A stretch of DNA of 64,000 nt from Aliishimia sp039978895. Lineage in GTDB: Bacteria > Pseudomonadota > Alphaproteobacteria > Rhodobacterales > Rhodobacteraceae. Numbering within the stretch: position 1 is the first letter of the stretch; each line of letters begins with the position of its first letter. Both the position numbers and the translations under genes were made by a program. Shown here one piece after another: positions 1 to 9,900 of this stretch. The stretch covers positions 62,001-126,000 of the forward strand of contig JBDWAL010000057.1 in the NCBI GenBank assembly GCA_039978895.1, written 5' to 3'. The notes beneath the pieces are model-generated. The model did no database searches. It saw nothing but the letters and a program-made list of their open reading frames with translations, and was not told the origin of the DNA.

Positions 1-1
1 C

Positions 2-607
2 CAAGAAATCCTGTCCTCTATGGCTTTGGGGGCTATGAAAAATCCAGAAGGCTTTGGCTTTCCCGGATCGCGCAATCTGCAACAATACCCCTCTGCGCAT
101 AATGCTGAAATCATCGCGGGCTCGGGTATGCATTGGGGCGTTGTCGCAGCTTTGATTGCGGTGATCTTCGCGTACATCTTGCTAACCAAGCACCGCCTTG
201 GATTTGCAATTCGCGTCACAGGTGAAGCCCCACGCGCCGCCGCGTTTTCGGGTGTCAGCCCCAACCGTCTGGTTCTATTTTGCCTTGGCCTTTCCGGCGC
301 ACTTGCTGGTTTGGCTGGCATGTTCGAGGTGGCAGGCCCCGCAGGTCAGATCACGATTGAGTTCAACACAGGCTATGGCTTCACAGCGATCATCGTCGCC
401 TTCCTTGGCCGCCTACATCCGATCGGCATCGTGCTTGCTGGCTTGCTTATGGCGCTCACTTATATCGGCGGCGATATCGCCCAATCACAACTTGGACTGC
501 CTGCTGCCGCCATCCAAGTCTTCCAAGGTATGCTTTTATTCTTCCTGCTTGCGTTAGATGTGATGACGAATTTCCGCCTGCGAATGGGACGAGGAAAGGC
601 GACATGA
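2..607 (+). CDS. BMP-family ABC transporter, first permease subunit (5' partial)
   Basis: Inner-membrane permease of an ABC importer of the BMP (purine nucleoside-type) class. The reading frame is open to the first bases of the window, so the true start lies upstream and only about 200 C-terminal residues are seen. Several hydrophobic helices are visible, with the GEAPRAAAFSGVSPNR stretch, the cytoplasmic coupling loop that contacts the ATPase in this family. The stop overlaps the next start by ATGA, and a second permease and the binding protein follow, so the operon assignment is firm. The ATPase is presumably upstream, outside the window. Substrate is inferred from family; purine nucleosides are most likely, and other small ligands are possible. 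Confidence 0.9.
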   Translation, partial: QEILSSMALGAMKNPEGFGFPGSRNLQQYPSAHNAEIIAGSGMHWGVVAALIAVIFAYILLTKHRLGFAIRVTGEAPRAAAFSGVSPNRLVLFCLGLSGALAGLAGMFEVAGPAGQITIEFNTGYGFTAIIVAFLGRLHPIGIVLAGLLMALTYIGGDIAQSQLGLPAAAIQVFQGMLLFFLLALDVMTNFRLRMGRGKAT

Positions 608-1020
608 TGCGCTGGTTGCTGCTATCCGCGGCTATGCTTGCGTCGCCCGCTTATGCGCAGACATGGCAGTGCCAAAGCGCGCTGGCTCCACAAAGTATAG
701 AATCTGGTGCAACCAGTTTGCGCATGGTTTTGCACATGTTTGCGCACGGACAGTTTAGGGCCACGCGTCCATACGACAACAATGCCGCCTCAACGACGAC
801 TTGGTCGTGGCGTGGAAACTGGACCGACATTGAAGGCCAAATCGCCATGATTGGAGCCGCTAAGACAACAGATGATCATCCTATTGTCCACGGAGTTTCC
901 CCTAGTCGCACACATGAAATCCGCGCGTTCTCAACGCTGGTCGAAGAGGACATGATCGTTTTGAACATGCATGACGGCCGCACTTTATCCCTTGTTCGCT
1001 GCTTCCAGGAGGCCGTGTAA
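604..1020 (+). CDS. Small secreted protein encoded between two ABC permease genes
   Basis: A 138-residue protein with a clear signal peptide (MMRWLLLSAAMLASPAYAQ, cleavage probably after AYA). The mature part has two cysteines, near the start of the mature chain (WQCQ) and near the C-terminus (VRCF), which could form a disulfide in the periplasm. I recognise no domain. The start overlaps the stop of the upstream permease (ATGA) and its stop overlaps the next permease start (TAATG), so it is translationally coupled inside the transporter operon. A role in periplasmic handling of the transported ligand is only inference. Start could also be the second ATG, one codon later. Confidence 0.8.
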   Translation: MMRWLLLSAAMLASPAYAQTWQCQSALAPQSIESGATSLRMVLHMFAHGQFRATRPYDNNAASTTTWSWRGNWTDIEGQIAMIGAAKTTDDHPIVHGVSPSRTHEIRAFSTLVEEDMIVLNMHDGRTLSLVRCFQEAV

Positions 1021-1940
1021 TGGACCTTTCAGCTATTGATCCTACCCTCCTCGCGGCCGACCTTATGGTGGCGGCCACTGTCATTTTGCTGGCGGCTATT
1101 GGGGAATTGGTCGTCGAGAAAGCCGGGGTTCTAAACCTTGGCGTCGAAGGCATGATGATCATTGGTGCAGTATGCGGTTTCGTCGTATCTGTCGAAACCG
1201 GCTCGCCATATCTGGGCTTTGCTATGGGCGCGGTTGGCGGTGCGGTGCTGTCGTTGCTGTTCGCATTTCTCACACAGGTTGCGCTTGCCAATCAGGTTGC
1301 TTCTGGCCTAGCGCTGACATTGTTTGGCCTTGGAATGTCATCCCTTATTGGCCAATCCTATGTTGGTTTGAAACCGCCACCCACCCCCGATATCAACTTT
1401 GGCGCGCTGACAGATATCCCTGTTCTTGGGCCTATTGTGTTTGGCCATGATGTCATCCTTTACCTTGGTCTCGCACTTGTGGTGCTGATCTGGGCGTTGT
1501 TGAAATACTCACGCATGGGCCTTGTGCTTAAAGCGGTTGGTGAAAACCACGAAGCCGCCCATGCGCTTGGTTACAATGTTGTCCGCATCCGCGTCCTTGC
1601 GATTATGTTTGGTGGCGCGTGTGCAGGTTTGGGTGGTGCGTACCTATCATTGGTACGTGTGCCACAATGGACAGAAGGCATGACTGCGGGCGTGGGCTGG
1701 ATTGCTCTCGCATTGGTGGTGTTTGCCAGCTGGAAACCGGGCCGTGTTCTGCTTGGGGCCTACTTATTTGGCGGGATTACTCTTTTGCAATTCCAATTGC
1801 AGGGCGCAGGCGTTGCGATCCCGGTCGAGTATCTGGCAATGTCGCCCTATGTGATCACGATTCTGGTGCTCGTACTACTCTCAGCGGACAAAACGCAGGC
1901 CCCTGCCTCGCTAGGCCGCACTTTTCATGCGTCACAATAG
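1020..1940 (+). CDS. BMP-family ABC transporter, second permease subunit
   Basis: 306-residue polytopic membrane protein of the branched-chain/nucleoside permease superfamily. The N-terminal GELVVEKAGVLNLGVEGMM segment is the hallmark of the second permease of BMP-type nucleoside importers, and GENHEAAHALGYNVVRIR is the ATPase-coupling loop. Length is usual for the family. The start overlaps the stop of the preceding small secreted protein, and the binding-protein gene follows after 26 bases, so all are one operon. Works with the upstream permease as a heterodimer in the inner membrane. Substrate is inferred from family as purine nucleosides or bases. Confidence 0.93.
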   Translation: MDLSAIDPTLLAADLMVAATVILLAAIGELVVEKAGVLNLGVEGMMIIGAVCGFVVSVETGSPYLGFAMGAVGGAVLSLLFAFLTQVALANQVASGLALTLFGLGMSSLIGQSYVGLKPPPTPDINFGALTDIPVLGPIVFGHDVILYLGLALVVLIWALLKYSRMGLVLKAVGENHEAAHALGYNVVRIRVLAIMFGGACAGLGGAYLSLVRVPQWTEGMTAGVGWIALALVVFASWKPGRVLLGAYLFGGITLLQFQLQGAGVAIPVEYLAMSPYVITILVLVLLSADKTQAPASLGRTFHASQ

Positions 1941-1966
1941 ACGCCAATAAACGGGGAAACTTCTTA

Positions 1967-3043
1967 ATGAATCTAACAAAACTGCTCGCCACAGCTGCCG
2001 TGGCTTTGGGCTTGGCCACGTCGGCTTTTGCTCAAGACAAAACCAAAATCGGCTTTGTATATGTCGGCCCAGTCGGTGACGGCGGCTGGACATTTGAACA
2101 CAATGAAGGCCGCCTCGCGGTTGAAGAACATTTCGGCGATCAGGTCGAAACTGTCTTTGTTGAAAACGTGGCTGAGGGTCCGGACTCTGAGCGTGTTATG
2201 ACCCAGATGGCGCTTGATGGCGCGGACCTGATCTTTACGACCTCGTTTGGTTATATGGACCCAACCAACAACATCGCGGCCAAGTTCCCGGATGTGAAAT
2301 TCGAACATGCGACAGGCTACAAGCGCTTGCATCCAAATGTGTCGACTTACTCTGCTCGCTTTTACGAAGGTCGCGCAGTGCAAGGCCACATCGCAGGCAA
2401 GATGACCAAATCCAACGTTGTTGGCTATATTGGCTCGTTCCCAATTCCTGAAGTCATCCGCGGCATCAACTCGGCCTATCTGCACGCCCAAAAAGTGAAC
2501 CCAGACGTCGAGTTCAAAATCATCTGGGTCTACACATGGTTTGACCCCGCCAAAGAGGCCGACGCCGCCAAAGCATTGATTGCCCAAGGCGCAGACGTTG
2601 TGTTACAGCACACAGACTCCACAGCCCCACAAGCGGCGGCTCAAGCGGCAGGCAATGTCATAACCTTTGGCCAAGCATCCGACATGGCAACCTATGGTCC
2701 ACTGCCACGCGTGTCCTCCATTATCGACAACTGGGCGCCCTACTACATCGCCCGCACACAAGCTGTGATCGATGGTTCATGGGCAAGCGTTGACACATGG
2801 GATGGCATCTCCACGGGTATGGTCAAAATCGGCGAGATCACAGACGCTGTTCCAGCTGACATCAAAGCTGAAGCCCTCGCAATGGAAGAAGCAATGCGTA
2901 CAGGTGCTTACCACCCGTTCACAGGCCCGATCAAAAAACAGGACGGCTCTGATTGGCTCGCAGCAGGCGAAATCGCAGATGACGGCACATTGGCTGGCAT
3001 GGGCTTTTACGTCGAAGGCATCACAGGCGACATCCCGCAATAA
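1967..3043 (+). CDS. BMP-family ABC transporter substrate-binding protein
   Basis: 358-residue periplasmic binding protein. A signal peptide ends at SAFAQ (about residue 23); the mature chain begins with KIGFVYVGPVGDGGW, the start of the BMP/Med fold, and continues with DGADLIFTTSFGYMD, typical of the family. The frame stays open upstream to 1619, but that part overlaps the permease in another frame and lacks sense, so I chose the ATG just before the signal peptide. It is not preceded by a lipobox, so it is a soluble periplasmic protein rather than a lipoprotein. Delivers ligand to the two permeases encoded just before it. A rho-independent terminator follows. Confidence 0.93.
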   Translation: MNLTKLLATAAVALGLATSAFAQDKTKIGFVYVGPVGDGGWTFEHNEGRLAVEEHFGDQVETVFVENVAEGPDSERVMTQMALDGADLIFTTSFGYMDPTNNIAAKFPDVKFEHATGYKRLHPNVSTYSARFYEGRAVQGHIAGKMTKSNVVGYIGSFPIPEVIRGINSAYLHAQKVNPDVEFKIIWVYTWFDPAKEADAAKALIAQGADVVLQHTDSTAPQAAAQAAGNVITFGQASDMATYGPLPRVSSIIDNWAPYYIARTQAVIDGSWASVDTWDGISTGMVKIGEITDAVPADIKAEALAMEEAMRTGAYHPFTGPIKKQDGSDWLAAGEIADDGTLAGMGFYVEGITGDIPQ

Positions 3044-3074
3044 GATGACCTGCTAGACAAACGATATACTAACG

Positions 3075-3104
3075 AAGGCCTCGCAGTGATGCGGGGCCTT
3101 TTGC
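3075..3104 (+). terminator. Rho-independent terminator of the BMP transporter operon
   Basis: A 10-bp stem (AAGGCCTCGC with GCGGGGCCTT, one G-U pair) with a 6-base loop, ending in a short T-rich stretch, about 30 bases after the binding-protein stop. Confidence 0.8.
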
Positions 3105-3210
3105 AATTTTTGGCGGCTTTTTTGCCCCGCATGAACGGACCTTGCCGTTTTGCTCGCAGACTGCGAAACATCCTTGGACGCAATTCGGATCACGCAAAGG
3201 CAGTGCTGCA

Positions 3211-3819
3211 ATGGACCCAAAACACCTCGTACTGGCCGGAGATTCAATCTTCGACAACGACGGATATGTTCTGGGGCAAGCGGGCGTCATAAAGCAATTG
3301 CGCAGCTCACTTCCAAAGACGTGTTCGGCTTCAAAGATCGCGGTAGACGGAGACTGCATTCGGCATGTCAAAGACCAAATCGCAGGGCTGCCTGAAAATG
3401 CGACGGACATAATCATTAGCGTCGGCGGCAACGACGCGCGTTTTCATTCCGCATTGCTCAAAGACATAACCAAGCCTAGCAATCTCAGCGATTTGCTGAT
3501 CGGACCTTTGGCGGAATTTGAATCTGATTACGCGTCCATGCTTGATGCCGTTCAAGGCACAGGTCTAAAGACCTACATCTGCACGATATACACCGCGATC
3601 CCATTCGAAGACCCGATTTGGCGGCAATTTGCGCCGATGGCGATCAACGCGTTTAACGACGTCATCATAGCACAAGCAAACGCGCGAAATTTGCCCATCT
3701 TGCCGTTGCATGACGTGTGTGTCGAGTTCGATGACTTTTCTACAGTGTCGCCGATCGAGCCTTCAAACAAAGGCGGACAAAAGATCGTGGACTGCATCGT
3801 GGCGCAGGTCATCGCCTGA
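3211..3819 (+). CDS. SGNH/GDSL-type hydrolase
   Basis: 202-residue predicted esterase/lipase-like hydrolase of the SGNH fold. Block I is seen at residues 9-13 (AGDSIFDN, nucleophile Ser12) and block III at 72-75 (GGND). The C-terminal DxxH that normally gives the catalytic Asp and His is not obvious; instead there is a SPIEPSNKGG stretch. I chose the ATG that places the fold start at residue 5; an in-frame upstream start at 3142 would add 23 residues without family resemblance. No signal peptide, so probably cytoplasmic. It stands alone after the transporter terminator and converges on the RTX gene. Substrate unknown. Confidence 0.75.
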   Translation: MDPKHLVLAGDSIFDNDGYVLGQAGVIKQLRSSLPKTCSASKIAVDGDCIRHVKDQIAGLPENATDIIISVGGNDARFHSALLKDITKPSNLSDLLIGPLAEFESDYASMLDAVQGTGLKTYICTIYTAIPFEDPIWRQFAPMAINAFNDVIIAQANARNLPILPLHDVCVEFDDFSTVSPIEPSNKGGQKIVDCIVAQVIA

Positions 3820-3882
3820 ACGTCAGACTTGAATGATATCGCGACTGTCCTCAACCGCGTCCCGTTAAACGCGGATAAAATA

Positions 3883-3914
3883 CGCGGGCAAATGGTCTAT
3901 GCCAAATGCCCGCG
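3883..3914 (-). terminator. Candidate terminator for the RTX gene
   Basis: An inverted repeat CGCGGGCA / TGCCCGCG (8 bp) with an inner TGG/CCA pairing sits in the convergent gap between the SGNH and RTX genes. On the minus strand it is followed by GTATTTTAT, a weak U-rich tail; on the plus strand by AAAA, so it may serve mainly the RTX transcript. Confidence 0.5.
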
Positions 3915-3960
3915 AAAACTGTCATGTGCCAAGTTTTGTCGGCCAACTTCAGGCTCAAGA

Positions 3961-6900
3961 TCAGAAGATGAAATCACCCGCTGTCAGATCCGCCAGGTCC
4001 AGATTGTTGATCCGCAATAGGCCACTAAAGTCGAAGTTGATCTCTACGTTTGCGCCGACTTGGGTCGCATCCGCCAACACGTCTGCAAAGCTCGTGTAGC
4101 CACTTTCGCTTAAGTCCAACTTGTCAGTGGTGTCCTCAAAGTCGCGAATGATATCGAAACCACCGCCGCCATTGGCTGCTGATTTGAACACGAACACATC
4201 GCGCAACCCGTCACCATTGCCGTTCCCTTCACCACCAAAGAGCGTGTCATTACCAGCGCTGCCCCAGACCGTGTCGCGGCCATTTCCGCCGACGATCCGA
4301 TCATTGCCAGTGCCGCCATCAATCACGTCCCCAGAACCACCAGCACGGATATTGTCGTTGTCCGCGCCGCCACGGATCAAATCTGCGCCAAAGTTGCCGA
4401 AGATGTCATCGTTGCCACTGCCGCCGTCGATTTCATCAAGCCCGACATCGCCAGTGATGGTGTCATTGCCCGCTTCGCCGACCAGCAAGTCAGCACCGCC
4501 GCGCCCGTCGATCTCGTCATCCCCGTCACCACCAAAGAGCGCGTCATCACCCCCGCTGCCGATCAAAGAGTCATTGCCATCCTCGCCATACAACGTGTCC
4601 GGTCCACCAAGGCCAATCAAGACATCATCCCCGTCGCCCCCAAATAGCGTGTTTTCGCCAGCATCGCCCGTCAGTCGATCATTGAACCCTGTGCCAATTA
4701 AGCCTTCGATGTTGCTCAACGTGTCAGTGCCTTCGCCGGTTGCAGTGCCCGTATTCAGGGACGCGACGACACGTTCCGTGCTGCCCTCGAAACTGGCAAA
4801 GTCGAACCCGCTTGCACCGTTCAAGACGTCATCGCCAGCTTGTCCCAACAACATGTCGTCGCCAGCCCCGCCATCTAATGCGTCATCGTCCAGACCACCT
4901 TCCAGCCGATCATCGCCTGCCCCGCCGTCTTGTTCATCTTTGCCTGCGTTGCCTTGGATCAGATCGTTACCGCCCAAACCGGTCATGGTGTCATTGCCAC
5001 CAAGTCCGATGATCACGTCATCGTTCTCTGAGCCTTCCAAGGTATCATCACCGGGTGTGCCCGTGACCATGGTTTCGTCGAAGGTGCCAGTGATCTCGAT
5101 GGTGACGGTAGCTGAATCCTCAAACTCGCCGTCTGACACAGAATAGTCGAAGCGAACCGAGGTTGTTTCCCCGATAGGCAAATCTGCAAACGCGCCATTT
5201 GGATCATAGACGATGACACCTTCAGCTGTGACACTCACTGTGCCCAAAGTCTCCTTGGAGGTCAAAGAGACTGTCAGATCGTCGCCGTCCACATCGCTAT
5301 CATTGGCAAGAACGTTCACGTCCAAAACGGTTTGTGCATCCGTGCTGCCAAAGTCATTTCGTGCGATCGGCGCATCATTTACCCCGCTCACGGCGACCAT
5401 GACGCTTGCGCTGTCTTCTCCGCCATTCCCGTCTGACACCGTATAAGCGAAGCTCACCGCGCTAAACGAGTCCGCTGCCAACCCGTCGAAATTATCCGTG
5501 GAGTCGAAGGTGAACGTACCATCCTCCGCAAGCGTCACCTTACCCAAGCCACCTTCCAACAATGCAGTCGTCTCGTTAAGGGCCACGTTTTGCAGCACCT
5601 TTCCAAAATCGTCGACAAGTTGCATCGACGTGATCGTCAAGGTGTCGCTATCTGCATCCGTGTCGATCCCATCACCTGTGATCAGGTTGATCGTCCCAGA
5701 CTGATTTTGCTCGATAAACATACTGTCATTGCGGGCGACAGGATCCGTGTTCAGCGGCAAACCGCCTTCAATCGGTGAGATGAACACTGCGGTATCAAGG
5801 AAGGCATCCGAGCGATCCGCGACTTCAATCTCAATCGTGTTCGCACCGTTTATGACAGGGCCAGACACACGGTAGGTTGTCGTGTAAGAATCCGCGCGCA
5901 AGACATCCGAAAGCGCGCCCTCGCCCACAAGGTTTAAGCTCAATTCCGGCGCGTAGTCCCCATAGGGCGAAAGCGCGAGCGTGTTCATCGTAACCGTGGC
6001 GCCCGTGCTATCAAGCAACACATCGACACCGTTCACACGCACAGACACCAGATCAGGAAGATCGGCCCCGCCGCGTTCGGGAAGTTCCTCGCTGACGATC
6101 ACGACATCGAAAAACGGGATGTTGGTGAATTGTGTGAATTCCGGCACCGGTCCTTGTTTGCCGCTGTAATCAACAAAGAACGTCGCGGTCAGCTTGGTCG
6201 CATCGCCTTCAATTCCCGGCGCTCCTAGGTCCGTAGACAAATCGCCTTCTGTGCCAATTTGCTCTGCTGAAACCCGTGCAAGACCCTCAAGGTTTTCCTG
6301 CCCACCGATTTCATAGATGTACAGGTATGTTGGCGCATCCGCAGATGAGTTGACTGCAGAGTCCAGATTGAGAGACACCGTGCCACCTTCGCCAAACGAC
6401 ATGAACCCAGTTGCTGTATTGTTGCTAGCGCCGTTCCAATCGAGTGTGTCCAAACTCGCGTGATCAAAGTCGATCAAGCCGTTTGCTGTGCCTGCTAGAT
6501 CTATGCTTTGGATGCCACCGGGGCGTTGCGTGCCCGGCTCTAGTGTGATCCCAGCTGCAGAGTATTCGATCACATCCAGCTTGCTCACAGCGTTCACATC
6601 TGCCCGCGATAGGCCGGACAAGTCGTCGATGAACTCTGTGCTGAAGAACAACGCGTCCAGATCAAAGGCCGTGAAGAAACCAGATGCACCGCCCACAAGA
6701 TCGTTGTCATCTTGTAGTGCAAGCGATTGGATGCCGCCCGGCACATCCGGGATCAACGCGCGATATAATGTGCCGCCTTCCAACGCGCCAAGATTTTCGA
6801 AATCTAGGACTTGTTGCGATGCCGGACGCGGACCCTGGGTGAAGCGCCCGTCTTCTGTGTTCTCGCCAAGGATCTCATCGACCCGGCCAGTCGATAAAAC

Positions 6901-9900
6901 GATGCCTTGCTTGTGTCCAAACATGTCGAAGAACACGCCACTCGCAGCTGCATCGCCGGTAATTTCGATGGATGCGAAAAGCGTGAAGTTATCGTTTTCG
7001 AACAAAGGCGCAGCGAAGTCAGAAATCGCGTCACTGATATAAGCGTGGGCTTCTTCTGTGACATCAGTTTCCCGAATGACCGAGTTCTCGCTCGCCGCGG
7101 AGACTTGAAGCACCGCAATTTCAGCTAAAGCATCGTCATTTGATGCGTCACCGCTATCATCTTGCAAAGCTTGCAAGAATGTTTCGTCATCAATTGCACC
7201 AGACTGCCAAAGCCAGCTTGTTAACTCTGGTGACGACGCGACATCGTCAGACAGAACAGTGGCCAAACTAAACGCAATCGTTCCCGGCGCGGCAGATGCG
7301 ACATATTCAAATGCGTCATCCGTCAAACTCAACGAGACATCCGCCACGATGGTCAAAAGCAATCGCTCTGAACCCGTATCCGGATCAGTGACGTAAACGA
7401 ATGTTGGAAACACAGACCGGTCAGACAGAATAATTGGATCAAGCACTTCGATCCTGTAATCATCCGCGTCACCAGACAATTGGATAACGTCCCCTTCAGC
7501 CGTGCTGAAATCAAGGATCGCTGCCCCGTCTTCTTGCCCGTCATACAAAAGGCCTTCCGCGTCACCAATGATAAAGCGATCTGCCCCAGCGCCGCCAAAC
7601 AGAACGTCGCGATCGTCAAGCAACCCGCCCCGATCAGCACCGATCAGAATGTCCTCGCCATCGCCGCCTTCCAACCTGTCGATGCCTTCGCCTCCGCGCA
7701 GCGTATCGTCTCCGGCTAGCCCTTGGATCAGGTCATTCCCCAACCCACCTATCAGGATGTCCCCCGGGGTATCAGCGCTCAATTGATTGTAAAACTTGTC
7801 GCTGCCAACAAGGTGATCGTCGAAGCTTGTGCCAGTCAGAATGATCCGCTCAAAATCCTTGTGGCGCACCTGCGCCAGCGTGACCTGCGTTATGGAATTA
7901 GGCGTTTGCAGGCGAATGATCCCGTCATAGGCTGCATCATCCCCAGTCAGTGTGTCGACCGTCACAACTTGCCCATTTTGACCCGAGTAATCCACAACCA
8001 GCGTGTCTACTTCCGCGAACAACGGCACCGTCGGAAGCGAGATTTCGTTCCCCCCGCCGTCAGCGGTGTCATTTCCCAAACCAACGATCACAGTATCGGA
8101 GCCAACCCCGGTCGAGAAAATATTGTTCACAGTGCCCAATTGACCGACAATATCGTTGCCTGTTCCAGTAACCAACCCGATGAGTGTTTCGAAATTGCGG
8201 ATCACACCGCCGCCTTCCAAAGTCAGTGAACGGTTGGATTCTGTGGTGCCTGGCGCTTGGTTTACCCAGACAATATTCTGATCTGTATAGGAAATATCTG
8301 CAAACACGGAATCGATGCCACGACCACCGTCAAGGATGAACGTCTCGCGAAGATCGTCCTCTGCGCCCTCATAAAGATCGCTCTGAACCGTGTCCTCACC
8401 AAGTCGGTAGACAGAATCGTTGCCAGTCCCGGCGTCCACGCGGTCATTCCCACTAAAGGAGAAGATGTTGTCAGCCCCCCCGCCGGTGTTGATGACATCG
8501 TTGCCATCAATCAGCGTTGTCACCCCATCCGCGCCCGATGTGCCAAAGAACTCGATCTGCTCAATTGTGTTCAAAGAACCAACCGATTGCGGTACAGGGT
8601 TACCAAGCGATGTGCGCGAAACAAAGCCTGAACCGGTTTGGTTCAAAAAGACACCATATGTCGCGCCACTATTGTCGCTGGCATAGTTTAGAACAGCCGT
8701 ATCGATCCCGCCATTGCCGATCAATGTCTCTGTGGCGTTGAAAAAGTTCAGGTATGGATCAAGGCGGTTGTCAGCAGAGTTGCCCGTCAGCGTGTCTTCG
8801 TAGCGCGACCCAACAAGGTTTTCCACGGCGACAAACTGATCGCCTGCCGCGTCGCCACCTGCGCCTAAGATACCGGCCGTCAAGTTGACCTGAACAGCCG
8901 CATCTGAGTCGCGATAATCAGCCGTGTCGCTGCCCGAACCGCCATCGATGACGTCAGCACCGCTGCCACCGATCAAAAGGTCATTGCCGCCTTCGCCATC
9001 AAGGTTGTCAGCACCTGTACCACCGCGAATTTCATTGGCGCGATCATCCCCAGTTAGGGAATCATCAAAGTCGCTGCCTGTGAGGTTTTCAAAACTAGAC
9101 GTCCGTGTTGAATCCAAACCGCCGCGCGACAAGATTGTGTTTTCACCGTCCGCGTTGAACCCGATATATTCCGCAAACGCGATGCTATCTTGAAGAATGG
9201 GGCTCGATAGTCTGAAGCCTATTCCGGTATACAGGCTTGCGATAACAGAACCGCCCGCTTTTTCATAACTTAGCTCGTCTGTGTCGGGTCTGTAGTTCAG
9301 GAACCCGCCGCCGTTCAGCGTGTCGCCATCCCCAAGCGCATATACGATGTCGTCACCGACCCCGCCCAATACCGTGTCACGCCCCGCGCCGCCTTCAAGC
9401 TCATCGTCGCCATCATAGCCGTCCACAAGGTTGTCAGCATCATCGCCAATAAAGCGGTCTGAAAGGCGGCTCAGTTGGAAATCCTCGATGCCGTAGAACA
9501 CATCGCCCTGAGCATCACCGCCAGTCCCAAATCCAAAGGCTAAGTTGATAAATACACCACCGGTCGAAAACACATAAGAGGCCGCATCGCCGCCTGTGTT
9601 GGCTTCCCCAGCGCGGTTCCCCCGCATCACATCTGCGCCAGTTCCGCCGATGAAAAGATCCCCATCAATGCCGCCGACAAGCACGTCATCTCCCGCGCCA
9701 GCTTCGAACACATTGGCCTCGTTGCGATTGCCGTAAAACGTGTCATCAAATCCAGACCCGATGAAATGTTCAACATTGCGCACCAGATCGCCTGTTGCCT
9801 CGCCGCCAAACCCGATCATAAGACCCGGCGTCGCTGCGCTTTCAATCAACGTCACACCTTGTTGGCTTTGCGAAAAGTCGACCTGATCAAAACCAGCGCC

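Noticed and set aside
1619..1966. Upstream extension of the BMP binding-protein frame
   Set aside because: It overlaps the second permease in another frame and the signal peptide marks the real start at 1967.
4121..5146. Long open frame on the plus strand opposite the RTX repeats
   Set aside because: The protein is low-complexity Ser/Pro sequence produced by reading the glycine-aspartate repeat DNA backwards; the minus-strand RTX gene explains it.
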